Assembly: GCA_003278815.1 (NCBI GenBank)
Contig: QCDB01000005.1
Span: forward strand, 1-64,000
Length of the DNA: 64,000 nt
Source of the DNA: SAR86 cluster bacterium AG-349-I13
GTDB lineage: Bacteria; Pseudomonadota; Gammaproteobacteria; Magnimaribacterales; TMED112
Direction: 5' to 3'
Shown piece after piece: positions 1-8,364 of this stretch. The notes under the pieces are model-generated. The model was given only the letters and a program-made list of their open reading frames with translations, was not told the DNA's origin and ran no database searches. How positions within the stretch are numbered: the first letter of the stretch is position 1; each line of letters opens with the position of its first letter. A program made the translations under genes and the position numbers.

Positions 1-50
1 TCATTTAGAGGTTCATCTGTAAGATATGACATATATTCAAAAGGAGAAAA

Positions 51-578
51 ATGAATTTTAGTCAAGCAGTAAAGTCAGCATTCATCGAAAACTATTCAAC
101 TTTCAAAGGCAGAGCATGCAGGGCAGAGTGGTGGTATTTTCTTTTATTTACGGTAATTATTTCAATATTAGTGAGTGCTGTTGTGGCATTTGCAACTTTC
201 GGAAGTGTAGATTGGGAATATGTAGCAACATTGAGTGAAAACCAAGCAACCGAATTTATACTGGACAGCAGCTTTGGAACAGGCACAAAAATATCATCAG
301 TTGCATTAACTCTAGTATTTTTTTTACCTTCTCTGGCTGTAACTATCAGAAGGTTGCAAGACCTTGATGCAAGCTATTATTGGGCGGTACCATACTTTAT
401 TGTTAGCCTTATTGGCATATGGTTTGCAATCTTTCCTTCTGTTGAACCTGCAGCAGTCAGGCTGGGTGCAGCTGGAAACTTGATCACAATACTCTATTGT
501 TTAGCTTTTTTGAGAAAGGGTGGTTACGAAGATAACAGGTTTGGCCCTAACCCTCTTGAAGAAGAAGATACCTACTAA
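51..578 (+). CDS. DUF805 family inner-membrane protein
   Basis: A 175-residue membrane protein. The N-terminal segment FKGRACRAEWW (residues 18-28), followed at once by a hydrophobic stretch, is the recognisable DUF805 signature (E. coli YhaH/YhaI type). Four hydrophobic segments are visible at about residues 29-50, 83-100, 108-128 and 138-153, with a conserved-looking basic RRLQDLD just after the second. A good ribosome binding site (AGGAG at 41-45) sits 5 nt before the ATG, which fixes the start. No enzymatic function is established for the family. The gene converges on the YbjQ-family gene with one base between the stop codons. Confidence 0.85.
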   Translation: MNFSQAVKSAFIENYSTFKGRACRAEWWYFLLFTVIISILVSAVVAFATFGSVDWEYVATLSENQATEFILDSSFGTGTKISSVALTLVFFLPSLAVTIRRLQDLDASYYWAVPYFIVSLIGIWFAIFPSVEPAAVRLGAAGNLITILYCLAFLRKGGYEDNRFGPNPLEEEDTY

Positions 579-579
579 G

Positions 580-897
580 TTAATCTTCGAAAATTACAGC
601 AGTTCCATAAGCAACTACCTCTGAGGCGCCTTGAGCAATAGTGCTACTTTGAATTCTAAAACATATTATTGCGTTAGCTCCTTTTTTTTCTGCATCTGCC
701 ATCATTCTTTCTACAGCTTGGTCACGAGTTTGTTGAAGAAGTCTTGAGTACTCTTCTACTTCTCCGCCGACAATATTTTTCAAACTTGCAAACACATCTG
801 CTACCGCATGCCTAGCTCTTGCAGAGCTGCCTTTGACGTACCCAATCGTACTGACAATATTCTTTCCAGGGATATTTTCTGAAGTCGTTATTAACAT
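580..897 (-). CDS. YbjQ/UPF0145 family protein
   Basis: A 105-residue cytosolic protein of the YbjQ/UPF0145 family, often annotated as heavy-metal-binding without firm proof. What I see is the family architecture: an N-terminal strand with ENIPGKNI, a helical middle (residues about 35-75) ending in the conserved block ADAEKKGANAIICFR, and a C-terminal VVAYGTAVIF strand. Proteins of this family form ring-like pentamers in known structures. Spacing to the rpmF side is 77 nt, so the two genes diverge from a short shared promoter region. The upstream AAAG is a weak ribosome binding site. The cellular role is unknown. Confidence 0.85.
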   Translation of the reverse strand: MLITTSENIPGKNIVSTIGYVKGSSARARHAVADVFASLKNIVGGEVEEYSRLLQQTRDQAVERMMADAEKKGANAIICFRIQSSTIAQGASEVVAYGTAVIFED

Positions 898-974
898 TCT
901 TTAATTCTAACAAATTATTTCAATTGATTATTATGCTTCACAAGAAGTATTAAAAGATTTAAAATGCTTCCTTC

Positions 975-1184
975 ATGGCTGTACAAAAAAGTAAAAAAAC
1001 AAGAAGTAGAGTTGGAATGAGACGTTCTCATGATGCATTAAGTTCAAACTCTTTGTCGACTGATCCTGTTTCAGGTGAAAGACATTTAAGACACAATATG
1101 TCTGCTGATGGTTTCTACAAAGGAAGATTAGTCAAAGATCTCAAAAAGAAATCAAAAGAATCTGAAGAAGAAATCCAACAATAA
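975..1184 (+). CDS. rpmF: 50S ribosomal protein L32
   Basis: Large-subunit ribosomal protein L32, 69 residues. The N-terminus [20 protein letters not shown] is almost the textbook L32 start, and the second conserved block [18 protein letters not shown] follows. The zinc-ribbon cysteines found in some L32 proteins are absent, as in E. coli. The C-terminus carries an acidic/lysine tail of about 12 residues beyond the E. coli length. It lies 5 nt upstream of fabD. In most gammaproteobacteria plsX, and often fabH, separate rpmF from fabD; here both are missing from this position. Confidence 0.96.
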   Translation: MAVQKSKKTRSRVGMRRSHDALSSNSLSTDPVSGERHLRHNMSADGFYKGRLVKDLKKKSKESEEEIQQ

Positions 1185-1189
1185 TTCAT

Positions 1190-2119
1190 ATGGCTTTTTC
1201 GTTCTTATTTCCTGGTCAAGGGTCGCAGTATACTGGTATGTTCAAAGAGCATTTTGAAGAATTTGACGAATTTCAAGAAAACCTATCATTAGCTGAAGAA
1301 TTTTATAAAGAAGAATTAAAAAACATTATTTTTCAAGAAGATCCAAGATTAAACGATACCTATTACACACAACCACTTTTAATGTTGATGAGTTATTCAC
1401 TTTTTCAAGTCTGGAAAAAGCATAATTGTCCACTTCCAAAGGTTGCAGCTGGGCACAGTCTTGGTGAAGTTTCGGCTTTTTTATGTGCAGGAGGTTTCAA
1501 TTTAAAAGATGCCTTAAGATTTATAAAATTCAGAGCAACTTTCATGGTTGAAAGTAAGGGTGATACGAAAACTAAGATGTCAGCAGTTTTAGGTTTGGAT
1601 GGAGAAAGTATCAAAAAAATTCTCACTGATAGAAAAGCAAAATTTCTTGAGGCAGTAAACATGAATTCTCCATTACAAACTGTTATTGCTGGAAACACAG
1701 ATGAAATTGAGTCTGTAAAAAATAAATTAAAAGAAAAAGGCGCAAAAAAAGTTGTAGATCTGTCAGTATCGGTGCCTTCTCACTCTAGCCTAATGGGAAT
1801 AGCCACAACAAAATTAAAATTGGTGCTTGATGAAATCAAGCTTGGTAAGCCAGATTTTCCTGTAATACAAAATTTACATGCAAAAATCCCTCTCACGGCA
1901 AAAGAAATATGTAACAATCTTGCTGAGCAAATATCAAATCCGGTTCAATGGGTTTCTTCAATGAATAGGTTAAAAAAATATGGTCTTGAAGAGCATTACG
2001 AAATAGGACCTAGTAAGGTCCTTTCAGGTCTAGCTAAGCAGAATAGAATAAAGGGATCATTTTCATCTTTAGATAATATTGATACATTTAAAGAATTACT
2101 GAGTAGATATGGAAAATAA
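1190..2119 (+). CDS. fabD: Malonyl-CoA:ACP transacylase
   Basis: Transfers malonyl from CoA to the acyl carrier protein, the entry step of type II fatty-acid synthesis in the cytosol. The N-terminus has FPGQGSQYTGM (residues 7-17), the nucleophile elbow is GHSLGE with Ser90, and the catalytic His is His198 in SVPSHSSLM. Its 309 residues match the usual FabD length. The 3' end overlaps fabG by 11 nt and the acyl carrier protein follows shortly, so enzyme, reductase and carrier are co-transcribed. The ATG at 1190 is 5 nt after the rpmF stop. Confidence 0.96.
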   Translation: MAFSFLFPGQGSQYTGMFKEHFEEFDEFQENLSLAEEFYKEELKNIIFQEDPRLNDTYYTQPLLMLMSYSLFQVWKKHNCPLPKVAAGHSLGEVSAFLCAGGFNLKDALRFIKFRATFMVESKGDTKTKMSAVLGLDGESIKKILTDRKAKFLEAVNMNSPLQTVIAGNTDEIESVKNKLKEKGAKKVVDLSVSVPSHSSLMGIATTKLKLVLDEIKLGKPDFPVIQNLHAKIPLTAKEICNNLAEQISNPVQWVSSMNRLKKYGLEEHYEIGPSKVLSGLAKQNRIKGSFSSLDNIDTFKELLSRYGK

Positions 2120-2810
2120 AAAAGCAATAGTCACAGGAGGTAACAGAGGAATTGGTAAAGGGATTGTCCTATCTCTCTTGGAGCAAGGCTATTTCGTGCT
2201 AGCTACATCAAGGGATTCTACAAAATTTGATGTGACTCACCCAAATTTAAAATTAGCGAATTTAGACGTTTGTGATCATGCTTCTGTTGCTGATTTTCAA
2301 AAAATTGTAAATGATTACGATCCAGATATTTTAATAAATAATGCTGGAGTTACTAAAGATAATCTCTTCCTGAGAATGACTGAAGATGACTGGGATGAAG
2401 TTATTGATACTAATTTAAATAGCGTATTTAGAATGACCAAACTAGTTGTTAAAGGTATGTTAAAAAAGAAATGGGGAAGAATTATTAATATAAGCTCAAT
2501 ATCCGGATCCATGGGAAACCCTGGTCAAACGAATTATTCTGCGTCAAAAGCAGGTGTTGATGCTTTTTCACGATCGCTCGCAAAAGAACTAGGATCGAGA
2601 AATATAACAGTAAACTCAATTGCACCTGGATTTATTCAAACTGATATGACCGATGGTCTTATTCATGAAGAAATAACTAAGAAAATCCCGTTGCAGAGAG
2701 TTGGAAATGTTGAAGATATTGCTTCACTTGTAAACTTTTTGGTATCAGAAGAGTCTAATTATATTACCGGTCAAACATTAGTAGTTGATGGCGGGCTATT
2801 TATGAAGTAA
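2109..2810 (+). CDS. fabG: 3-oxoacyl-ACP reductase
   Basis: NADPH-dependent reduction of 3-oxoacyl-ACP to 3-hydroxyacyl-ACP in fatty-acid elongation. Short-chain dehydrogenase fold: TGGNRGIG cofactor loop (residues 9-16), NNAG at 77-80, Ser130 and the Tyr143-x3-Lys147 catalytic pair, and a C-terminal NYITGQTLVVDGG. At 233 residues it is slightly shorter than E. coli FabG (244). The start overlaps the end of fabD, suggesting translational coupling. Because it sits between fabD and acpP I prefer FabG over one of the many other SDR enzymes. Confidence 0.95.
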   Translation: MENKKAIVTGGNRGIGKGIVLSLLEQGYFVLATSRDSTKFDVTHPNLKLANLDVCDHASVADFQKIVNDYDPDILINNAGVTKDNLFLRMTEDDWDEVIDTNLNSVFRMTKLVVKGMLKKKWGRIINISSISGSMGNPGQTNYSASKAGVDAFSRSLAKELGSRNITVNSIAPGFIQTDMTDGLIHEEITKKIPLQRVGNVEDIASLVNFLVSEESNYITGQTLVVDGGLFMK

Positions 2811-2842
2811 TGTATGTTTTACGAATTTACTGAGGAGTAATA

Positions 2843-3076
2843 ATGAGCGAAGTTCTAGATAAAGTTGTTGAAATTGTATGTAACCAGTTAACTGTCAATA
2901 AAGAAGATGTCACACCTGATTCCTCGTTTGTTGAAGACCTTGGTGCAGATTCTTTAGATACAGTAGAGTTGGTGATGGCATTCGAAGAGGAATTCGGTCT
3001 TGAAATTCCTGATGACGAGGCAGAAAACATCACAACAATTAAGAGTGCCGTCGATTGGATCGAAAAAAATAGCTAA
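2843..3076 (+). CDS. acpP: Acyl carrier protein
   Basis: Carrier of growing acyl chains on a phosphopantetheine arm. The attachment motif GADSLD is at residues 35-40 with Ser37, followed by the acidic helix II segment [11 protein letters not shown] used for docking by Fab enzymes. Length 77 residues is standard. A strong ribosome binding site (GAGGAG) precedes the ATG, fitting high expression. The next gene normally found here, fabF, is absent and mltG starts inside the acpP 3' end. Confidence 0.97.
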   Translation: MSEVLDKVVEIVCNQLTVNKEDVTPDSSFVEDLGADSLDTVELVMAFEEEFGLEIPDDEAENITTIKSAVDWIEKNS

Positions 3077-4037
3077 GAATTTTTTTCTTCTTATCCTATT
3101 TTTAAGCTTTATATTTGTTTCATTTAAACTTCAGTTTGCCTTATTGCAAAAAATTCCTGTCCAAGATGCAAACCAAACTTTTATTGTTAAGAAAGGGGAC
3201 AGCCTTTACGGAATACTTTCAAACCTCGAGGAAAAATATAATTTATCAAGCACATGGTGGGTTAGGTTCAAATATATTTTTAAGGATGATCCAGTAATAA
3301 AGGCTGGTAGGTATAATATATTCCCTAATACTTCAATTTCTGAGCTTATAGAGCGTTTTGAAGAAGGCGACGTTCAACTTTTTAAACTGGCAATTATAGA
3401 AGGGACTGTTGCTAAAAATAATTTAATAAATTTAGAAAGCATAATTAAAGATCAAAAACTCAATTTTGAAGTGCCTAAAAGCGTAAAAGATATCTTTTCT
3501 GAGGAGGCACTTATTATGCCAGATACCTATTTTTTTAGCGATCAACAGGACTTAATCAAAGTTCTAAGTAATTCAAAATTATATTTAGATGAATATCTCA
3601 ATAATTCATGGGGTGAGAAATCAAAAGACAATCCTTTACAAACACCATATGAGGCATTGATTCTGGCATCAATAATTGAAAGAGAGGCCGTATTAGCGTC
3701 AGAGCAGGAAAAAATAGCCTCTGTATTTTTGGCAAGGCTTAATATTGATATGAAATTACAAGCTGATCCAACATCATCATATGGCTTTTATGGAGATTAC
3801 GGAAGAAAAATTGGCAGAGCAGTATTAGACGATAAAAATCCTTTCAACACATATCAAAACAAAGGCTTACCTCCTAGTCCAATTTGTTATCCATCAAAAG
3901 GAGCAATTGAAGCAGCTATAAAATCATCTCCTGGAGAGTTTTATTATTTCGTTGCAAAGGGAGATGGTTCTCATATTTTTTCAAAAACATATGAAGAACA
4001 TAATAAAGCTGTAAAAAAATATATTTACAGTAAATAA
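3045..4037 (+). CDS. mltG: Endolytic murein transglycosylase MltG (start uncertain)
   Basis: Inner-membrane YceG/MltG enzyme that cuts nascent glycan strands. A single N-terminal membrane anchor ([19 protein letters not shown]) is followed by a LysM-like segment and the YceG domain. The catalytic region contains [17 protein letters not shown] with the expected Glu, then the substrate-site block ADPTSSYGF and the C-terminal [18 protein letters not shown]. The open frame runs back to an ATG at 3000 inside acpP. I place the start at the in-frame GTG at 3045, which gives a short basic N-terminus before the anchor and a 32-nt overlap with acpP. No good ribosome binding site decides the matter; coupling to acpP translation is likely. 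mltG-tmk-holB order is conserved in gammaproteobacteria. Confidence 0.88.
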   Translation: MPSIGSKKIAKNFFLLILFLSFIFVSFKLQFALLQKIPVQDANQTFIVKKGDSLYGILSNLEEKYNLSSTWWVRFKYIFKDDPVIKAGRYNIFPNTSISELIERFEEGDVQLFKLAIIEGTVAKNNLINLESIIKDQKLNFEVPKSVKDIFSEEALIMPDTYFFSDQQDLIKVLSNSKLYLDEYLNNSWGEKSKDNPLQTPYEALILASIIEREAVLASEQEKIASVFLARLNIDMKLQADPTSSYGFYGDYGRKIGRAVLDDKNPFNTYQNKGLPPSPICYPSKGAIEAAIKSSPGEFYYFVAKGDGSHIFSKTYEEHNKAVKKYIYSK

Positions 4038-4045
4038 TATAGATT

Positions 4046-4663
4046 GTGTTTATATCATTTGAAGGCATAGAAGGATCAGGAAAATCCACGCAAATTGAGC
4101 TATTAGAATCTGCGTTAAAAGACTTAGGGCATGAAGTAAAAAAACTTAGAGAGCCAGGGACAACAATGCTTGGCGAAAGAATAAGGGATATTTTTCTGGA
4201 AGAAACCAATGAAACTGTTGACCCCATTACCGAAGCCTTTTTGCTTTATGCATCCAGAAAACATTTAGATCAAAATATACTAAGGAAAAGCTTAGAAAAC
4301 GGTTGTATTGTAATAGCAGACAGATATGCTGACGCAACTATTGCTTATCAATGCTTTGGAAAAGGACTGAGTATTGATTTTATAAATTACATACATGCAA
4401 ATTCTAAACTTCTCACACCTGACTTAACATTTTACATGGATATTTCTGCGGAAAAATCTAAGGAAAGAATATCACGAAGAGAGATGGATCGAATGGAAAG
4501 TGAGCCTCAAGACTTTTTTGAAAGAGTGCGAAAAGGATACCTAGAAATTGCAACAAAAGATCCTGACAGAGTCGTATGTCTGGATGCTAATAAAAGTATT
4601 GAGGAACTAAAATCACAAATAATTGAGAAAACACTAGAAAAAATAAATGCTACCTTGGGATAA
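4046..4663 (+). CDS. tmk: Thymidylate kinase
   Basis: Phosphorylates dTMP to dTDP for DNA synthesis. The P-loop GIEGSGKST begins at residue 7. The DR motif is in IADRYADATIAYQ, and the C-terminal lid region has ISRREMDRMES with basic residues. 205 residues is the usual size. The start is a GTG at 4046; no in-frame ATG lies upstream near the P-loop. The 3' end overlaps holB by 17 nt. Standard tmk-holB neighbourhood. Confidence 0.95.
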   Translation: MFISFEGIEGSGKSTQIELLESALKDLGHEVKKLREPGTTMLGERIRDIFLEETNETVDPITEAFLLYASRKHLDQNILRKSLENGCIVIADRYADATIAYQCFGKGLSIDFINYIHANSKLLTPDLTFYMDISAEKSKERISRREMDRMESEPQDFFERVRKGYLEIATKDPDRVVCLDANKSIEELKSQIIEKTLEKINATLG

Positions 4664-5453
4664 AAAATTCTTAGAACGCCAAAACAACATAAAACCAAAA
4701 ACTATTTTATGTGGTTCAGATGGTCAGGATATTGAAAAAGTTGCTAGAGAAATTGCAAAAAGTTTTATAACTTCAATCGATCAAAAAGATTATAAAAATA
4801 CCGAATTAGAAAACATTGCATCTCACAATTTCTATTTTTTAAAGAAAGATCCTGAAAAAAATAATATTCCAATTGCAGAATTACGAGAACCCAAAGATTT
4901 TCTCTCTTTGAGCTCAACTGGTAAAAAATTGCTTTTTATTCAAGGAGGAGAAGATATAAGAATTGATGGCTATAACTCTTTATTGAAGGTTGCAGAAGAT
5001 TCTGGTGATGAGACTTTTATAATTATTTCTACTAACAATCTTTCATCAATACCTTCTACTATAAAAAGTAGGTTTCATATATCGAGGATTCCAAAACCAT
5101 CTATTGAAGAAGTTAAAGACTTCCTGTTTTCAAGTAATCAAAAGTTTTCTGCGAGCGCTATAGGTTTTTTATCTGAAAATCCAAAGGAACTTGAATTCTC
5201 TTTAATTGACGTTGTGAAGAAAATGGAAAAATATGATTCATTCTTGAATGGTGGAGTTATTCAGTCTAAAGATCGAGAGGAAATCTCCGGATTTACCGAT
5301 TATTTGATTTATCTGCAAAAGCTTAAAATTGACACTCAAGCAAAAGTTTCTCTCAAAAATCTCAGTGAATTAATTGATGTAAAGAAATCAATAAGCCTTC
5401 CTAATAACCTTAGTTTAGATGTAATTAAATTGAGAATTAATTCTTGCCTATAG
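4647..5453 (+). CDS. holB: DNA polymerase III delta' subunit-like (HolB)
   Basis: Likely the delta-prime subunit of the clamp loader. Evidence is moderate. It follows tmk directly (17-nt overlap), starts with the PW motif typical of HolB (MLPWDKKFLE), and the central part reads FIIISTNNLSSIPSTIKSR, matching the sensor-1/SRC-arm region of AAA+ clamp-loader proteins, though the cysteine of the SRC motif is replaced. No Walker A P-loop is visible, which is normal for delta-prime. The zinc-module cysteines of E. coli HolB are missing, and at 268 residues it is shorter than the E. coli protein (334). It ends in a 17-nt tail-to-tail overlap with the amidase gene. Confidence 0.75.
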   Translation: MLPWDKKFLERQNNIKPKTILCGSDGQDIEKVAREIAKSFITSIDQKDYKNTELENIASHNFYFLKKDPEKNNIPIAELREPKDFLSLSSTGKKLLFIQGGEDIRIDGYNSLLKVAEDSGDETFIIISTNNLSSIPSTIKSRFHISRIPKPSIEEVKDFLFSSNQKFSASAIGFLSENPKELEFSLIDVVKKMEKYDSFLNGGVIQSKDREEISGFTDYLIYLQKLKIDTQAKVSLKNLSELIDVKKSISLPNNLSLDVIKLRINSCL

Positions 5454-6963
5454 TTGGTTCAGGAAAAAAATTGTTCTTTTGCTCGAAGGAGTATGCAAGA
5501 TTAATTAGATTGACTTCATCCCAAGCAGTACCCATAAATGAAAGGCCTGTAGGGAACCCATCAACCATAGATAAAGGTATGGTTATATGTGGATAACCTG
5601 AAATAGCAGACAAAGCACCATTTCCCCAACCGTTTTCAAAATTATCGCCGGTGCGATAATCAATTTTCCATGCAGTATTTCTAGTCAATCCAACTATGGC
5701 ATCTAATTCATTATCTTCTAAAACTGCATCCAAATAGTTTTTAGAGAAATCTACTATTGCTAGTGCTTCTTGGTAAATGTCGTCAGTATTTTTTCCTTCA
5801 ATTTTTTTTCCTGGACCAGCTGCAATACTACTAAGGAAATATTCTTGGCCATAAAAATCCATTGTCTCTTTTTTATTGGCATTATTGAATTCCACTATCG
5901 ATGCCATGTTTTCCATAGAAGATTTAGATTTTTTTAGGTATTCATTTAACCCAATAAAAAATTCATGTTCTAGAATAAAAAGAGCAGATGACCAAAAATT
6001 ATTTGGCAAAGGTTTAAGAGTAATTGGCACAATTTCTGCACCAGCCTCTAAAAAAACTTTTTCTGCTTTCTTGATGAGTGTAAAAGTTATTTCTAAATCT
6101 CCCTCATTTGCCATTATTAAGCCGATTCTTTTTCCTTTAAGGTAATTATTTTTTAAATTGATTAATCCGGAAAAATTGAAATCCGAGGGTATTTTGCTGG
6201 TAGCGCTATCCTTTGGATCTCTACCTGAAATACTTTTAAGGACAACGGCAGCGTCGAATACACTTCTTGCCATTGGGCCTGCTGTATCTTGAGTAGAGGA
6301 AATTGGAATTATGCCATGTCTGCTTACCAAACCGACGGTTGGTTTAATACCTACCACACCATTAATAGAGGCAGGACAAGTTATAGAACCATTTGTTTCG
6401 GTTCCAATTGATACCGGTACTAAGCCTAGAGCAACAGCAGCAGCACTGCCTGAGCTTGATCCACATGGATTATAATCTAGGTCATAAGGATTTCTTGTTT
6501 GCCCACCATGGCTTGACCAACCACTCACTGAATTTCTGCCACGAAAATTTGCCCATTCTGAAAGATTTGCTTTACCTACAACCATGAAACCTGCTTTTTT
6601 TAATCTACTTACTAAGTGGGCGTCTCTTCTCGGAAAATTATCAAGCATAGAGAGAGATCCTGCAGTGTTTGGCAATCCTCGAGAATCTATATTGTCTTTA
6701 ATTATAATTGGCACACCTTGCCACTCCTTATTTCTTCCATAAACGTAAGATTTATACATCATGCTTGAATCATAAGTAGCAATAATTGAATTAACCTCAC
6801 TGTCCAATTGATTTATTTCCTCTAAATAATTTTCTAGGAAGGCCTTTTTATTTTGACTTAAAGCTATGGCTTCTTTAAATTCCAAAACCGAAAGAGACTT
6901 AAATGATTCAGGATTACAAAAGAGCGAAGATAAGAATAAAAAAAAGATGGCTTTATTATTCAT
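5437..6963 (-). CDS. Exported amidase of the amidase-signature family
   Basis: 508-residue amidase-signature enzyme, hydrolysing an amide to acid plus ammonia or amine. Catalytic Lys89 lies in PIIIKDNID, the serine-rich loop CGSSSGSAAA spans 167-176, and the nucleophile is Ser193 in GTETNGSITCPAS. Residues 1-16 are hydrophobic, consistent with a signal peptide; a cysteine at 16 is not in a good lipobox. Substrate cannot be told: the family includes GatA, indole-acetamide and peptide amidases, and the lone position plus export argue against GatA. It lies 116 nt downstream of amtB on the same strand, which suggests but does not prove a role in nitrogen scavenging. Confidence 0.88.
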   Translation of the reverse strand: MNNKAIFFLFLSSLFCNPESFKSLSVLEFKEAIALSQNKKAFLENYLEEINQLDSEVNSIIATYDSSMMYKSYVYGRNKEWQGVPIIIKDNIDSRGLPNTAGSLSMLDNFPRRDAHLVSRLKKAGFMVVGKANLSEWANFRGRNSVSGWSSHGGQTRNPYDLDYNPCGSSSGSAAAVALGLVPVSIGTETNGSITCPASINGVVGIKPTVGLVSRHGIIPISSTQDTAGPMARSVFDAAVVLKSISGRDPKDSATSKIPSDFNFSGLINLKNNYLKGKRIGLIMANEGDLEITFTLIKKAEKVFLEAGAEIVPITLKPLPNNFWSSALFILEHEFFIGLNEYLKKSKSSMENMASIVEFNNANKKETMDFYGQEYFLSSIAAGPGKKIEGKNTDDIYQEALAIVDFSKNYLDAVLEDNELDAIVGLTRNTAWKIDYRTGDNFENGWGNGALSAISGYPHITIPLSMVDGFPTGLSFMGTAWDEVNLINLAYSFEQKNNFFPEPTIGKN

Positions 6964-7003
6964 AAAACCATCTTATAGAATTTTTGCTATTTGATTAAGT
7001 TTA

Positions 7004-7070
7004 AGCGAGAAAAAAAACTATCAGTTTATAGGGGTAAAAACATGAGAGTATAACTGTTTCTTTTCCCGCT
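7004..7070. repeat. Imperfect inverted repeat between amtB and the amidase
   Basis: The arm at 7004-7026 (AGCGAGAAAAAAAACT, then ATCAGTT) is roughly complementary to the arm at 7052-7070 (AACTGTTTCTTTTCCCGCT). Read on the minus strand, the second arm of the hairpin contains a run of eight U before CUCGCU. It could be a poor terminator after amtB or a processing hairpin. The stem has mismatches and the loop is about 25 nt, so this is a weak call. Confidence 0.3.
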
Positions 7071-7079
7071 CAGACTCAA

Positions 7080-8348
7080 TTAAAATTCTGGATATGCTTC
7101 TACACCAATTTCTTCAGCATCAAGTCCTTTCTTCTGAATTTCATCAGAAGCTCTTACTGCCGCTACAAAATTGAGTAGATACAAAAATGCAAAAGTTAGC
7201 ACAAAGCCCCAGGCTGCAATAGCCAAGGCACCAGTTGCTTGACCTGCAAATGTTGCGCCATCGTTAGTCATTGGTACAACCATGATGCCAAAAACACCAG
7301 CTGTTCCATGTGCTGAAATTGCGCCAACAGGATCATCAACTTTGAAGAACTGTTCATAAGCAACTAAAGATCCGTAACAGAGCAGACCGCCGCAAGCACC
7401 AATCATTGTGGCTTCTAAGCCTGTTGGTGTTGCAGGAGAAGCTGTTATAGCAACTAAACCTCCAATAGCACCATTTAGTGCGTATATTAGATTTGTCTTT
7501 TTGAAGAAAACCCTCGCGACAACTAGACATGCTATTACGCCTCCAGCTGCTGCTGCGTTAGTATTCATAACAACATTTGCAACTTCATTTGCTATAGCTG
7601 CATTGTCCATTGCTAAGGCTGAACCACCATTGAAGCCGAACCAACCTAACCACAAGATGAATGTACCCAATGCTGCTGCTGGCAAGTTAGACCCGTAAAG
7701 CTTATTTGTTTTTGCTTTTGGAAAAAGACCATAGAACTTCCCAGTTTCTTTGCCATATTTACCTATTCTTGGACCAATAAAGATAGCTGCTGCAAGCGCA
7801 CATGAGGCACCCAATAAGTGAACTGTTCCTGACCCAGCATAATCTGCGTAACCGTAGTCGCTTGAAAGGAATCCACCGCCCCAGTTCCAATATCCTTGAA
7901 CGGGATACACAAAACCAGCAATAAACGCTGCTAGAGCAAAGAAAGGCCATTGATTCATACGTTCAGCAACTGCACCAGAAACAATAGAAACTGCTGTTGC
8001 AACGAAAACTACCTGAAAAAAGAAATCAGAAGCATTTGCTGCATAAGGTGTGCCATCATCTTCATAACCTTCGATCCCTGTTCCTCCAGGTTCTGTATTC
8101 ATCCATTCAAGTGTAAATTCAGGCAATACGCCATTTCCTGCTGAAGCATACAAAGCTGCATAACCACAAAACATAAACATTGTGCATGCTATGGAGTATA
8201 AGCCTATGTTTTTAGTGACAATTTCCGCCGTATTTTTCTTTCGAACTAGTCCTGCTTCAAGCATGGTAAATCCAGCTGCCATCCACATGACAAGAGCGCC
8301 CATCATTATGTAATAAAAAGTATTAAGTGAATACGCTAATTCTTCCAT
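7080..8348 (-). CDS. amtB: Ammonium transporter AmtB
   Basis: Amt/Rh-family ammonium channel of the inner membrane, 422 residues with about eleven hydrophobic helices. The twin pore histidines are His177 (SGTVHLLGAS) and His347 (AISAHGTAGVFG). The N-terminal MEAG-type block appears as AAGFTMLEAGLVRKKN. The C-terminal tail is short. There is no glnK directly adjacent, unlike the classical glnK-amtB pair. The start has a clear AAGGGG ribosome binding site and is 16 nt after the porin stop, so both genes sit in one transcript under the glutamine riboswitch. Confidence 0.96.
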   Translation of the reverse strand: MEELAYSLNTFYYIMMGALVMWMAAGFTMLEAGLVRKKNTAEIVTKNIGLYSIACTMFMFCGYAALYASAGNGVLPEFTLEWMNTEPGGTGIEGYEDDGTPYAANASDFFFQVVFVATAVSIVSGAVAERMNQWPFFALAAFIAGFVYPVQGYWNWGGGFLSSDYGYADYAGSGTVHLLGASCALAAAIFIGPRIGKYGKETGKFYGLFPKAKTNKLYGSNLPAAALGTFILWLGWFGFNGGSALAMDNAAIANEVANVVMNTNAAAAGGVIACLVVARVFFKKTNLIYALNGAIGGLVAITASPATPTGLEATMIGACGGLLCYGSLVAYEQFFKVDDPVGAISAHGTAGVFGIMVVPMTNDGATFAGQATGALAIAAWGFVLTFAFLYLLNFVAAVRASDEIQKKGLDAEEIGVEAYPEF

Positions 8349-8364
8349 ATTTACCCCTTAAAAT

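Noticed and set aside
4647-5453. HolB call on position alone
   Set aside because: Not rejected outright: kept at moderate confidence, because the clamp-loader-like NNLSSIPSTIKSR region supports it despite missing zinc cysteines.
7408-7698. 96-aa plus-strand ORF opposite amtB
   Set aside because: Shadow of amtB; composition is that of the complement of a membrane protein gene and there is no ribosome binding site.
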